From assembly GCA_013399305.1 (NCBI GenBank), contig VXAI01000138.1, positions 806,001 to 870,000 of the forward strand: a DNA stretch of 64,000 nucleotides. Direction: 5' to 3'. The stretch comes from Rostratula benghalensis (Eukaryota > Chordata > Aves > Charadriiformes > Rostratulidae). Both the position numbers and the translations under genes were made by a program. The notes beneath the pieces were generated by a model. That model saw only the letters and a program-made list of their open reading frames with translations, did not search any database and was not told where the DNA came from. The first letter of the stretch is position 1. Each line of letters starts with the position of its first letter. Positions 37,951-50,659 of the stretch are shown here, piece by piece.

Positions 37951-40275
37951 GTAAATTCTTCTTACTCTTCCTCAGCCTTTTGGACTGGATAAAAACCAGC
38001 TAGACAAGAAACTATGGCCATCTAAAATTTGGCCAAAAATACTGAGTAAGTCTCAAACCCAAAGTCTGGCAGGACTCAGACGCTTCTGACTCAGTCAGCT
38101 TTCACAAGGCCTTTCTTCCCCAGTATACTCAGTTTTAGAATGACCATATTGTACCTTTTGATCCTAGATTTTGCTTCAGATGGCAATTGGAGGTAGAAAT
38201 TATGCTGTATTTAGTATTAGAGGTTTTTTTCCTCAGCCTTTCATATGTAGCACAGTTATCTTTCATCTTCCTTACCCCGTTTCTCCCAAAGGAATCATTT
38301 AAAGGATGCATATAAAGAGTGCAGAAGAGAATGAGAAATCATTTTGGTGTCTCTCAGCCTATATAATAAGGCAAATGGGATAATTCTTTTAAGGTAGTCG
38401 TCCAAATGATCATTGTGCTCTTTCTACATTTTCCAGTATAAAGCGGCTTTAATCGGCTTCTGTAACTGCTTTCATTTTAATATTGCCAAACACTAGCTCA
38501 TCTAGAATAATAGAGAATCAGTATTGTTTGTATGAAATCAGCTACCAAACTGTCTATGAACTATGAAAATGTCATTGTAAATAGGGACTTAGTGATGAAT
38601 TGGGTGTTTCTTGTGCCTGGTTCCCACTGTTTGATGCTGTCTTACTCAGTATATCAGGAGCTGGAAGAAAACAAAATGTCATCATTGCCTGAACTCACAC
38701 GAGGAAGGATAAATAGCAGGAGAGGGCAGTGACCATGGATGTGGGATAATGGCAATCCAAAGAAAACACTGCCGGTGCTCGGTGCAGGAGTGGGCATTTA
38801 ATCCTGTTGGGATGGACTGGGGTCTGTCCCGGGCTGGAGGGAAGAAACCAGAGGAAGATGGGGTGATGCTGGTGCCTCGGAGCTCCCTGTGGGCTCCAGG
38901 AAGAGCCAAAGCCCCGAGGACACGACGTGCAAGTGCAGGCTAGAGACCAGCACACTCCCTGAACCAATTTCCAGGACCGTTTTCCCAGCAATTACAGATC
39001 TACAAACTCTCAGTTTCTCTTTCTTGTGCAATCTCTCTCTATGGAGATGGTTGGTAATTTAATGGATTTGTTTTTTTTCCCCTTTTCTTCCCCTTCTTTA
39101 CAATGCATAAGCATTTTTTGCTGTGCCTGAGACACTTCCCTTGGTAATGTGTGCCTTTAGAAGTAGGAAATTTTCATAGGGGAAACTTTCATATTCCTAC
39201 GTGCTAGTAGTGGCATAATTTCAATGCTGTGTTGTAAACACTCTGCTCACATATCAAGGGTGCCTACTGGAAGTGATGCTCTTCCTCACTTAAATAGTTG
39301 TGGGAAGCAAAGAGTTAAGGATCTGCTGGGGAAATCTATTTCCAGCTGATAGTAAAAAGCTATTTTTAAAGTGTGGTTGACTATTAGGTCTGGTAGGAAG
39401 CGTTACTCTGGAGCTAATATAATACCACACCTTTTAATGAGTTAAAGAAGTCCAATCCAGTATCCACCCGCAGGGCTTCTGTAGCAGCAGCAGCAGCAGC
39501 AGCAGCGTCTCGAAAGAGTAAAAGTAACCCTGGAGAGTGGAACCTGGGTGCTCTCCCAGAAACACAGAGCTGCTGGCTGTTTCCTGCGGCACGCTGTGGG
39601 CACAGCCCACTCGGCAGCGGGGCTCCCTCTGAAGCACAGGTGTCCTGGGCTTTGAAAATTGTTGAGATTCCTGTTTGAAAACATCAGAGAAGAAGGGCAG
39701 TGGAATCCCTGCACCTGTCAGGATTATTTGTTGTTGGAGGAGGATGAAGAGGGTAGGCTGGATGAAAACCCCGAGCAGTGATAAAAATAAACAAACAAAA
39801 ACCCCAAAAATACTTGAGGCTTGGGCAAAGTTTTCTAAAAACGTTGCTAAGTATAAAGTGTGCTGCCAACTGTCTGCTCTTGGGGAGTTGTCCGAGAGTG
39901 GCCAGGCTGCATTAATAACCAGTGATTTTCACACCCTTGAACAGGTGAGTGCCTTCATCCCAAGAGCAGAGACTTGGAGTGGGAGCTGAGGGCAGTGCCG
40001 GGGCTCCCAGGCCCCTGTGTAACCCTTCTGGTCCCACCAGCTGAGCCCCAAATCTGTCCTGAGGCTGTCCCCAGAGGAGTAGAAAGAATGGAGCTGGAGG
40101 GGGGCCAGGGAAGCCGTGCTGAACATCTTCTGTCAAGTGTCAACTCTAGTGTTCAGCTAAAGCAGTATTGCATTTTATCTAGGCAGGGCAGACGAGAAAA
40201 ACAGCCTTTATGAAATGAGTGCAAATGTATGAATTACAATTCTGCAACCATTTTCACATGGGATGTGTTTTACAG
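37951..40275 (+). other. CEP112: CEP112 intron (2.3 kb)
   Basis: The intron runs from GTAAAT at 37951 to GTGTTTTACAG ending at 40275. It holds a (CAG)7 run at 39485 and no other feature I can support. The overlapping short frames on both strands at about 38.7-39.0 kb and 39.9-40.2 kb reflect low stop density in GC-rich DNA. Confidence 0.8.
39485..39505. repeat. (CAG)7 microsatellite
   Basis: Seven CAG units occur in the intron about 770 bases upstream of the last CEP112 exon with substantial coding sequence. They are followed by CGTCTCG. They are not translated in the gene model. Confidence 0.9.
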
Positions 40276-40340
40276 GTAAATATTCTGCAGAAAAGAGCCT
40301 CTGTCCTCCAGGAAGAGCTGGACACCTACCATGCCAGAAG
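40276..40340 (+). CDS. CEP112: CEP112 penultimate coding exon (fifth in the window)
   Basis: This exon encodes 21 residues plus two bases: VNILQKRASVLQEELDTYHA, then R, then AG. The acceptor is TTTTACAG. The donor AGAAG|GTGCGT is good and leaves the reading frame in phase 2, so the next exon completes an Arg codon if it starts with A or G. The peptide matches the extreme C-terminal helix of CEP112, which in mammals ends in Arg-Arg as I recall. If the donor were not used, translation would run 73 codons further to TGA at 40558-40560, through sequence with no coiled-coil character. I consider that unlikely. The end of the protein is therefore set by which downstream exon is joined. Confidence 0.88.
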
Positions 40341-41591
40341 GTGCGTGATTCACTTGGATCAATTTGCACCATTTCACACCTGTGGATCCCACTTATTGAA
40401 GTTTTATGGCTTAATTAAAACGCTCAAATATAGTTACAGTTCTGAAAGATCCTTGTTGTCAGTAAACAAGTGGCTGAGAATTGTCCCAGTGCTGTCAGTG
40501 CCACTGGAGCAGGAGGAGGGAGCTGGCAGAAGCCCTGCAGGTCTGGGCTTTGCCTCCTGAGGAGGCAGCGCCGCGGTGCTGCCCCCTCCTCTCCAGACAC
40601 AAGACCCTGATGCAATGCCTGATATTCCAGATCCCATCTTCACAGCACTGGATCTGTGTGAGCCCGAGCTTGTATTTTTTTCCAGGCATTTACACCCTCC
40701 AATCTAAACTCTGGCAAGTGCTGCAGCAATGAAAAGCTTTGCTGTGCCTTTAGAGTGAGTGACTCACGTGGAGAGGTGAGTGAGAGGGAACCTCCCAGGA
40801 AAGCCACTCCAGCTCTGCCTGGTTTGTAGACTTTGAAGATATTTGCCTATCTCGTATGAGGACTCTGTGCTTGTGAAAATAGTGTAAACATTTGTGAGAG
40901 AGTTAAATGTTTATGAAAATTGTTTGAAAGGACTCATCCTAAACCTTTTGTTAACACGAATTAGCTAGAGGGAGTTGGAAACTGAGAGTGTCATAGATTA
41001 TTGGTGATGTGTCCAGCACAGGGGACTTTGCCAGATAAATAGAAAGCTGTAAGGTGGTCTCTGGACTCTCTCCAGCAGCGGTGCCGTTACCGAGGGACAC
41101 ACTTTGTCCAAAGCTCACTCTGAATTAGTGTCCTCGTTAGTTAGGAAAACAGCTCTTTAGACAGGGGAATGATCACGAACCAATAGGCCAGGCCAGGCCA
41201 CAAATGACCAAAAAGGTGGGAGAGGAAGGGTCCCCAGCCGTGTCCTGCTGGAGAAGAGCTGGCACGGCACATCCCTGCTCCTCTCCCGGCCGGAGCTTGC
41301 TCCGGGACACGGAGAAGCTTTTGTGCTGCTTCTGCTCAGGCAGATTTGCCTCCTGAGCAGGTCTTTTTTCCAGGACTGCAGTCACACTGAATTCATTTGC
41401 CTGACCCTCATTCTGTGGAGTACTGATTTGTAGGGCCCATGGCCACGGTGTGAGGGAGCTCCTCGCTGGCCCCACACGCTCCTGACCCCGGCAGCCCCGC
41501 TCCTGCCCCAGCCAGAGCCTGCCCCGGAGCCTGCTGTGCTCTTCCTGTAAAAATGGTGAGATTTGGCTAACGAGAATCTCTCCATTTTCAG
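40341..41591 (+). other. CEP112: Probable last CEP112 intron (1.25 kb)
   Basis: The proposed intron runs from GTGCGT to TCTCTCCATTTTCAG ending at 41591. Its downstream boundary is inferred; acceptors at 42587 and 43047 are alternatives. It contains no repeat I recognise. The minus-strand frame at 41173-41727 (184 codons) overlaps others and shows no domain. Confidence 0.5.
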
Positions 41592-42040
41592 GTAGCTGCT
41601 GGAGCCACTGGATTTCTTCGACTGCCAAAGGGACTGCTTTGAATAGGTTTGAAGATTTGACTCTTGTAAATGGAAGTACAGAGATGGGTGGCTGTTTGGT
41701 GGGCACATGTGATGTGATGGGCTTCATGGGGACACCTCCATTGCTCGTGCCACCATCTTTTCAGTTGTATCTTCCTCCCATTATTCTTTTAATGAATATC
41801 TTATTACAGGCTTATGCTTTCAATATACTGTGTGTTTGACGCCGTGCTGAGCTTGCTTACCGAGCAAGTAGAGTTGTCTCTACTAATATTTTTGTTATTA
41901 CTTCCCAGTACCATTCCTTTCACTTTTATACATGAAGAAAATCCCATTTTCTATTATTATTGTCCAAAATATTTTAACATATCTTGACATTGTTTTGTGT
42001 CCATGTGTTTACATAATATTAAAAAATTATTATTTTTTAC
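41592..42040 (+). CDS. CEP112: Candidate CEP112 terminal exon (one coding base, stop, 3' UTR)
   Basis: After the strong acceptor TCTCTCCATTTTCAG, the exon would start with G followed by TAG (41593-41595). Joined to the phase-2 donor at 40340 this makes AGG then stop, so the protein ends …HARR, like the mammalian protein. The 3' UTR would run about 450 bases to the ATTAAA signal at 42018. Alternatives are an acceptor at 42587 (CCTCTAG), which would add 15 residues HHPASSVRIEAQLMV before TGA at 42634, and one at 43047, which would give AGA then TAA. I prefer the first for acceptor quality, distance and the matching C-terminus. The 3' end is approximate. Confidence 0.45.
42018..42023 (+). terminator. 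CEP112: Variant polyadenylation signal ATTAAA
   Basis: ATTAAA is followed within 15-35 bases by T-rich sequence (ATTTTTTACTATTTTGTTTTG), a suitable downstream element. It is the first plausible signal after the proposed terminal exon. The canonical AATAAA nearest downstream is at 44795-44800, which would make a 3.2-kb 3' UTR. Confidence 0.4.
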
Positions 42041-44794
42041 TATTTTGTTTTGACATTATTGTCCTGCTTGGGCATCTCACTCACCTCAGCAGCTGCAACA
42101 GGGCATATGAGAGGTTTTTAATGGTTTTATTAACTGGGGAGATGTGTCATGTGTGATTCGAGGAGAACTCTTGGAGAGAGACTGAAACCAGGGTGATGAG
42201 GAATGCAGGCACTGCTGCCAGTTAATTGCATATAAATTGATGATCGGGGCTGCATTTACCGGTCACAGGGAAGTCCTTTGTCATTCTCTGCTCACAGGGT
42301 TCTGGGGTGTTACTGACAGAGGCAGAACCGGTACAGAGGTGTGCGGGGTCCCCTGCATCGTCCTGGGCAATCCGAGCAGATTCCCGAGGGTTTGCAGGGA
42401 TGAGGTTTGGGATGCAGTGGAAAGCTGAAGGACCTGGATGGGGCATCCTCCTGGCTCTGCCTCCCAGGGAAAGGAAGGTTTCCTTATCCCTTGGCCATCC
42501 CTGAGCCAGGGTGTACATTAGTACACGTGTAATCTGTAAATTTAGATATGCGGAACACAAGAATAGCTTTTTTTTTTTTTCCTCTAGGCACCATCCTGCC
42601 AGCAGTGTTCGTATCGAGGCACAGTTAATGGTCTGAATGCTTGAGAGAGGGCCAGGAATTCCTGGCTTCTAAGCCCAGCTGTGGCAGTGGCAGTGAGACC
42701 CTCCCTATGGCTGCTGACGGGGACGGCCACGTCCCCTCCCGCGCCCCGCTGGCACCCGCACTCAGCGTGCCGCAGCCCGGCCAGAATTGGGGGGGTCCTG
42801 ACCGCTGGACAGGGCTGAGTCCCAGCTCTCCAGCTGTGCTCTTACCTCCCGCTGGCGTGGAGACCAGTGAGGAGAAGCTTTGGCAGGCTGGGCTCCATCC
42901 TCCCCACCTCCTGGCAGCGCCAGCAGTGAGCTCCTTGCCAAACACAGGCTCCAGCTCTGCCGGGTGCTTTGCTGGCTGTCAGGCGGGGCTGGGCCTGGGG
43001 AGGTTCTCCACCTTCCGTGAGTCAACGAGAGATTCCTCTAATTGTAGATAAGGGGGAGCCAGGGCCCGATAAGCCAGGAGGTGCTGCAGCAGGTGCCACA
43101 AAGCCTCGCCCAGGGCAACGGTGAGCTTTAGGAGGAGGAATTTGTTAGGATGCATTCAGTTAATTGTGGGCAGAGAAATGAAAGGTGTTTACTCGGGGAG
43201 GTGCAGCGGGGGTTGGGCTCCTGGGGAGAAGCCCCGAGAGCTCACAGAGCTGTGTGTGCTGGGATTTACCTGCTGGGTATCATCTGGGGCCTGATGGCAG
43301 ATGCTGGGACAGAGAAATCCCTTCTTATGCATGAAGGAAATGAGGCATTTTTGATGCTGCTTGTGTTTTTTGCATGGTATCTGGGTGGTTATTGTGCTTT
43401 TGAAAGTGGTAGCAGAGGTACATCCATAAAAAACCACATGGATCCTCTTCTGGCTGGTTGAATTGAGGCCTCAATTTCCTTTGTTTTGATGGAATTGGGT
43501 TGCTGATGTCACTGATGATCAAAAAGCAGCGTGAGAAAAGTAGATCTTGGTCAATCTTGGAGATTTAAAACTCTGGGAAACTCTCCCCAACATCAAATAC
43601 TATTTTGAAGCTTCTTATAGACCTGATTAGAAATTAAACTCAAGGTTGTTTGGAGTTCTCCTGCAGTTGCTGTTACCATTTCTTTGATCACTTTTGTAAC
43701 ACGTAAGAGTCAGAGTCCAAACTGGAGGATGAGAAATGCTTTCGTAGGTGGTACGTGCTCTCTGCCTCTCTCTTCACGGGGTAGGGAGTTGCCAGCTGCC
43801 AGAGTTGGCTTCGTTGCTCACGAAACAAGCCCTGGTGAAACCCTCCTGAGCGGGGTTAGAGCTCCAGTTCTGCTTTTTAGTTATTTAATTTTACTGATCT
43901 TTGCTGTGGGAGAGAAGATTTTTCCAGCCTATAAAACCCCAGAGGAAAATGGCATCAACATTTTCCACCGGTGTCAGGGGAGTGACACTTTACTCCGTGC
44001 CACTCACTGCTCTTGTGTTTCACGTAACAAACCTGATTCTGGTGCAGCTGGAAGAAAAGGGATCCAACCTCCCTCCTGCTCCCAGGCCTCTGCTTTCTTC
44101 TGCAACAGTGCTGTAATTGTGCTGCTGACAGCAGATACTCCTGCTGCTTGCCCAAATCTCTCCCGACTCTGGGTTCAAACTGGGAAATTATTTTGCTGCA
44201 CAGAAAAAGATTTTATTGTGACTGGAAGAAAATATTTGCAATCACTAGAGTATCTCACAGTGGTTTATTGAATTTTCTGAAAAACATGCACAGCTTTGAT
44301 TCTAATGATGAGCAGTCTTGATAGAGAGTCTATATGGGATCTGAATTTTTTTTTTTAATTATCTAAATGCACTCTAAGTCCTTCACAAATCACAAAATGT
44401 ACTGGAGGCACCACACCACATACTTGGTTTCATTCTGAGGGTACAAAGGAGAAGTAAGACGTCAGATGTTGTATGAAAAAGTTTCAGAACACAAGGTCAT
44501 TTTAAATCAGACATTTTTTTCCAAGGAACTGTCTTTTCTAAGCTTTGATATTTTGTTCAGAAAGGTCATTTCTTTTAAGCCTTTGTCATTAAAGAAGTCT
44601 TGTTCTTTAAAGTGCACTATCAAAGAGTGCAGAAATTGCAAGTTACTGAAACTAAAATGCGTGATCAATTTTAAGTCTGCCAACTAAAGCCCACTTAAAA
44701 TGAGATGTGCTGTCGTTCTGGTGGCTTCTTTGATAAAGCTGGTGGAAGATACACAGTTGGTCAATTCAAGCCAAAAAAAAAGAGAAGATAATTA

Positions 44795-44800
44795 AATAAA
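44795..44800 (+). terminator. Canonical AATAAA, possible distal CEP112 poly(A) signal
   Basis: AATAAA lies in an A-rich segment, followed by a TTTTCCTCC stretch. It is the first canonical signal downstream of the last CEP112 coding exon on the + strand. Use of it would imply a long 3' UTR. AT-rich DNA often contains such hexamers by chance. Confidence 0.25.
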
Positions 44801-45577
44801 ACTTTTCCTCCCTAAATTAGAAATTATTTTTTGTGAAAAAGCACTGGAAGAACTGAACAAGGATCTGATCTGGCAAAAATGTGAGAGAAAGAGAGTGTGT
44901 GTGTGCTGTGCTTGGGAGCCGTCTGTAGCACTCACGTAGCAATTACACAGCTCATTCGTGTTACCTGACGTTCGTGATAATGTAAATAAGTCGAGCTCCT
45001 GGACAAAAATTAATTTATTTACCATTCACCACCACAGGGTGTTCTCTCCTGCACTGACAGACCAACCTGGTAACGGACGAGAGTGAAGCCCTTGAGCCGT
45101 GCCCTTGCTCTGCAGCCCCTGGTCCTCACCTCTGAACTCGATTTTCATTTTAACCCAGAAATATCCAATACTCAAGGTGGTGTTTCTGGAAGAGCCTTGG
45201 GAAGCTGTGCCCTTACCTTCCCACAAGGACTTAGAGCTGCCACCTCCTTTGAGCAGCTCTGGATGCACAGCAGGGGCCCAGCAGCCCGTTTTGTCTCTCG
45301 TGAACACCCACAGCTTGGTGGGAAGTGGGACCAGCAGTGTGTGTGTCAGCACTGGCACCAGCTTCAGTCTCAGGACTGAAAACACGGAAATAGGTGTTTG
45401 CAAAATGAGCAAAGGGAAGGGATAGCTCTGTCTCTGTTAAATTATAGCACAATACTTCCAGCTTCCTAATGTCTGTTCACCAGATTTGTACTTTGAATTT
45501 TGTTCTTCTCCCATTTGAAGCCCACTTGATAGCAAAGGTTAATAACAGGCAGATTTGCTCATCAAAAGGAGGTTGTG

Positions 45578-45650
45578 GGCCCTAATTCTGCGATTGTCTT
45601 ATCCCAGCCAAACCAGTACTGGAGTTACCCTTGTCCAGTTTTGCCCAAAG
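45578..45650. repeat. Possible palindromic MITE-like relic, sauropsid type
   Basis: GGGCCCTAATTCTGCGATTG is followed by TACTGGAGTTACCCTTGTCC and AGTTTTGCCC. This resembles a decayed copy of a palindromic repeat of the form GGGCCTGATTCTG…TGGAGTTACAC…GTGTAAAACTGG, seen in reptile and bird genomes. A weaker fragment, TTATACTGGTGTAACCC, lies at about 57331. The family name is not certain from memory. Confidence 0.35.
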
Positions 45651-48600
45651 AAAGGCTTCAAGGAATTTATTAACATCCTGGACCTAGAATCCATGAGGAG
45701 TCCGCCCGTCAGAGTGACCCTGAGCTGAAATCAAGGACTCTGTAACACCACCCTTGTCTCTTCACTGGCCAGCAGTGCTGAGAGCTCCTGGAGGATGCAG
45801 GATGTATTTAATGAGATTTAGCCAACAGTCTGTGCGACCCGAGAGGTAACACCAACCCCGTAGGACACAACTGGTGCAGTTCTTGACCAGCTGGTTTCCT
45901 TCCCCCATCAGCTCTGGCACAGACTCAGCCACTAACACGGTGCTGAGTTTGTCCACAGTGACCTGGGGATCCACAGGCGCCCACTTTGCTTCCCGAGCAA
46001 GAGTTTTTAGGAAGGAATTTAATCAGAAATCTCACTTTCTCTTTAAGTTCAGAGCCTACCTAGATCTCTGTAGGTTTTTGTACAGTCAGGCTCTCATTCT
46101 GCATCTCAGAGTGGTGGAAAAACAGACCTAAGAAGGCAAATGACTCCATATGGATTTCATGAACAGTCAGAGGCTGGGTGTTTGTAGGGCTGTGTTTAAT
46201 TGTGCTGAGGAATGATGTTACGTCTTCTGAGAGTTATCGACACTTGCTTGTCATCTTGTTTGTTCATGGCTGTTGGATGAGGTCACTGGCTGACTAATTG
46301 CAGTATAGATTTGAATCTAGAATGAAAACTCTGATTTTAATCAGCTCTTCCCCCCATCTCCCTCATCTTCCCTGGGATGATGGAGGGGGGGCAGTGAAGG
46401 GACAGGAGCCTGGCACTGGGAGACAAGGAATGAAAGGTGATTTTTAGTGCAGATCTCTCATAGGTGAAGTGATGGAGCGCTCTCAGGGGGGGCACTTCCC
46501 AGCTGAACCGTTGTCCCTATTGAATACAGCACATGTGCAAACACTTAGCCTTCAGGCTGCACTTAGGTCCAGGCCCATCCCCGGGTTGATGAACAGGAAC
46601 CTTCTGGAGGCCCCAGACCTACAGCTGGGTTGGTGCTTACCCTCTGCCTTCCGTGAAGATGACCCACACCTGAGCTGGTGTATGCTCCCAAGTGTCTTCC
46701 TCACAGCTGAGTCAGTCCTTCTCTAACAAGCAGTTTTGTGCATCTCTCTGCCTTCTCCCTGCCCCAGACATCACTTGGCACCCCAAGAGCTGCATGTCAG
46801 CAGCTCCAGCTTTGCTGCTGGGCGACTGTAGAAAGGCTCATTTTGGCTCCAAAGGATGACTGAAGGTCTTACCTGCAGTAAGTTGGTGGGATTTCATACC
46901 AGTGGAAGCAGTTCAGGTGCGGGGTCGGTTTGAGTGTCAGTGGTACTTGGTGATATGTTGGTGGAATCAAGTTATTGAACCTTCCTGATGGATCTAATGT
47001 GGGTTGTGGGCTGTTTGCTTTCATGTAGCTCTGGTGGGGGCTGAGCCTTTCTCTCTGGGTGATGCCAGACCCTGCTTCAGGATCAAAGCAGGAGCTTTGT
47101 TCTGGGGAGGGAGCCCGTGCCCTTGTGGTGAGCAGGGTTGCCTTGGTCTGCGGTGCTGAGCCTCGGGCAGGATCCAGGCCACTGGTGCCCTGGTGCGATG
47201 CCATCTCCACAGATGGGCCTGAGCACCGGGGGCCCCTCCCCAGGGAATGTCCCTGCTGGGGGTTCATGGCTTTTGTTTGTGTGGAGGCTCCTTGGTGAGG
47301 AAGAGGGGGCTTTGCTCTGGTTGAGCCTCGGCAGCCTCTGCCTTCTGCAGAGCGGTGGTTGCTGTTGCACTAAAGCACAGGGTGGGAAGTGCTCGGTGGA
47401 GGAGGGACGGGTGGTCCTTCACCTCACCTGGGGGTGCTACAGGAGATGGTTGTGGTAAGGTACGTGGCCACTGTAAGGAAGAGTGTGAGAAATGGCAAGC
47501 TTAAACTGAAATAGTATTTTTAAATTCATGCAATTACTGGGAGGTTTCTAATTGATGTGTGCAGATCTCTCTGGATCGACAGACCTTTATTTCTCTCTCT
47601 GTTTCTGTGTGACTTCCAAGTAAAGGTTTGTATATTCCTGTGGGTGCTAAGCTGTGGAATAGCTGTGTGGGTGCCTAGAAACTTGTGTTTGGAGACCTAA
47701 AGCCCAGAAGCGACTCGGGGCCTAGGGACACCATCTCTAAAACTTCCCTGAATTAATGCTCTGCTTCAAATGCAGGGGTTTGGCTGAAATAGAACATCTC
47801 TGTTGAAAAAAGAGCTCCCACCCAAATGTTGTAGAAATCCTCTTCTACGTTCTTACCAACTGCACTCAGATCCCCTCTGATTAAACCTTTTTAAACAGAA
47901 CACAGCAAGTTCCATCCATCTCACAACAGGCTGTAATTTCCTAACTTTTAGTTATCATCTTGTTCCCTCTCTAAAATCATGTGAAAAATAATACCAAGCT
48001 AATTCAATAGGACACTATTAAATAGACTGGCATCAACTATAATGCATTCTTTTAAATCTTCATTTATCAAGCATCAGTCTCTTATCCCACTTGGTGAGGC
48101 CTGGGAGAGCAGAGGAGAAAACCTCTCCCTTGCTGGCACGATGGCCACTGCCAGTGCTGGGGTGAAGGCTGTGGTTAAAGCCTCGCTGAAATCGCCCTCC
48201 ACGGGTCCTGGGAGTCCCTGGAGGCTCCTGCAGATGTTTGTCCCCTGAGGTCACAGCCCCTGCCCTCCCTCGCAGCAGCTTTGGAGCTGGGAGCCCTTCC
48301 AAGGTGTCCCCTTTACTGGGCAGGTGGCTTCAAGCCTTTCCCCTCCGCAGCAGCATTTGAAGCTGTGTTTTCAAAACAGCGATGGGTTTTGATGCTGGCC
48401 TTGATTCGACTGCCCCAAGGGCCCTTTGATCCAGGCTCTTCACAACCCAGTGTTCCCCAAGAAACCCAAACAGCCTCAGTAATTAACGATGTGCAATTCT
48501 GGACGGTTTTATTTGTTATCCTGACCTGTCACCGGGGCTGTGTGTTGTGCTGAAGGCTGGAGGGGAGATTGAGCTCGGGGGTGGATTTGGATCCCCCTTC

Positions 48601-49638
48601 AGGAATGGGGCTGTTGGGGGGGCTCAGGCCACGGCTGAGCTTCAGGAGGGGATGGAGCAGAGGGAGGAAGTGTGCCAGCCAAATTCCCATTTTATATCTG
48701 CAGTCACTGTCAGTTTTAACCTTTTCTTGCCCATGGAGGGGTGAAGCCTGTGTCCTGCAGGGCCTCCCTTTAAACGGGCAGGGGCTTTTCCTCCGCAGGC
48801 AGAGCGGTGTCAGGGTGAGCAGCCGGAGCTCCAGCGAGACAGCGGTGATGAGGCAGAGCATTACAGGGGGTGTGTGATGTATTTACAGCTCCCTCCATGC
48901 TCCTGAGGCACAGATGAAAGCAAAGCTGGCAGCTGCTCCGCGATGCAAATCGCAGCGGCCCGGCGGAGGATGCCACGTTTAACCGTGGTTATGCAAGACA
49001 CTGCTGCCAAACCATGCCTTCCTCTGTGTGTGGCTTGACAGAACGTTGTGTTTAACCTCAGACTAGATGGGATAAAACACGGTTCTCTGTCAAGGACTAC
49101 AAATTTGTATTTCTGTCTGCACCTAAACTCTCGCTCCTGCTCCGAACTGTGGCTGTTTCCACTGTGTAGGCAGGTGGAATATTTTCGAGAGGACACAGGA
49201 GCCTAAAATCTTAATCCTTCCTTGGAAGGAATTAGGTTCCTAATTCAAGTGGCAGCTTTCAGCTTATGCACCTAAACCATTTAACCACTTTTTACAAGTC
49301 CCTAAAGGAAAGCCCTGGCAGTGGTTTGACCAGCTTGGCCCACATCTGCCCATCCCCAGATGTTGCCCCAGCTGAAAGCAGCCTCCCGTTGTCACCCAGT
49401 GTTACAGCATGTTCAAAACATCATGTAGGGGGTTGGTGTGTAACAGGGCTCTCAGCATCTCTCAAAGATGTTCAAGGCAAGCACAGCCCCAGCCCACGGC
49501 TTTCCCATAGGGAGAGGGAGAAGGGGGTCCCAGCTCCATCCCGTGCAGTCCATGTATGGAGAAGCTCGAGCACTGATGGTCTGTAGCACAGCTCCCCAGG
49601 ATCAGGGTGTAATAATTAACAACAGCCTCTGTGGTTAT

Positions 49639-49680
49639 GTGGCACCTTCCATCTGAGAGTCTCTCAGAACTTTACAAGCC
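49639..49680. repeat. Possible ancient amniote SINE fragment
   Basis: TGGCACCTTCCATCTGAGAG and TCTCAGAACTTTACAAGCC resemble a block GCACCTTTCATCC…GGATCTCAAAGCGCTTTACAAAC found in old SINE-like repeats of reptiles. The match is short and no flanking SINE parts are clear. Confidence 0.3.
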
Positions 49681-50659
49681 TGTGTGATGCTGGGTCTGAG
49701 AGCTCCATCTTCGTAGATGTTCTCCTCGGGGTGGGGAAGTTTTGTTGCTCGTGCTCTGAGAAATCAGACCCGCGTTTCTGCCGGGTGCCCAGGGGCAGGA
49801 GTGGAGGGGAGGGCTGCTGGGGACCTTGCACCACATGGGCCAAGGCTTGAGCAAGGCTTTGTCAGCCTCTCTTTATTGTTGACTCTAAATCTGGCCCCGC
49901 TCATCTGCGGCAGGAAAGAGCCCGGGGTAGGTACCCTGGTCTGCCTGCTCTCGGCCTGATGAATAATTAGCTGGTGGTGTGTGGGAGCCAAGCGGGACGC
50001 CTTCTTCTGGCTGCAGCCTTCTGGAGGTGGTTTGATTTCAGGGCTCCTCCAGAACAGCACAGAGCAACCCCCAAGAGTCCTAACGAGCCCCCTAATGAGC
50101 TTTGTCTGGGGCTGGGAGCACAGCTGCCGTGGGGACAGCTGGGAGACGCAGGGAGCCCCTGGGCCCTCCATATGGGGGAGGATGCTCTTGACCTCTGAGG
50201 CCTCCGAAACTCCATGTGGCTGCTGAGGACACTGCGAAGGGTCAGCCCCCTCTCTACACCCCCAACAAAAGGAGGTTTTTGGTAGGGGACCAAGTGGTGA
50301 AGAGGTCTTTAGGGAGGGGGAAATAAAAAAGCCCTGGTTTCCAAGGGGCATGGGTTTGCAGCACAGGAAAGAAAATTCTCTTGTAAATGTGGGTTGAAGA
50401 AAGGCAGCTCCGTGTTCGCAGCCCTCGCCGGGTGCCCGGTAAATGGGGCCAGAGGGGTCGAGCGGGGCTGGGATCCAGCCCCTGCCATCCCGGGGAAAGG
50501 CTCTGGCAGCTCGCACGGGGGCACGGGGTGACTTTGAACCCCCTCCCCACCCCCAGCTGCTTTGTTAGGGGGGCTATTGTGGGGCTGGTGGAGCCAATCC
50601 CCGCCAGCCCCGATTCAAAGTCCAGGTGCCAACCAACTTGAACTCTCCAGCATCCCCGC

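Larger units (their letters stand above)
42041..48400. other. Intergenic DNA downstream of CEP112, first part
   Basis: No gene is supported. The stretch at about 42640-43050 is GC-rich and contains stop-poor frames on both strands without recognisable content. A T tract with acceptor-like CCTCTAG occurs at about 42570-42587, and an AATAAA at 44795. Four isolated TCF/LEF-type heptamers fall between about 44.3 and 45.5 kb, which is near background. A palindromic-repeat relic is at 45578. The stretch at about 47060-47460 is GC-rich with overlapping frames on both strands. Confidence 0.55.

Noticed and set aside
40341..40560. Read-through of the last large CEP112 exon to TGA at 40558
   Set aside because: It requires ignoring a strong GTGCGT donor and adds 73 residues with no coiled-coil character or family support.
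49764..50516. Longest open frame in the window, 250 codons on the minus strand
   Set aside because: It opens at GTG, overlaps a 172-codon frame in another register and several + frames, lies in GC-rich stop-poor DNA and shows no recognisable domain or splice structure.
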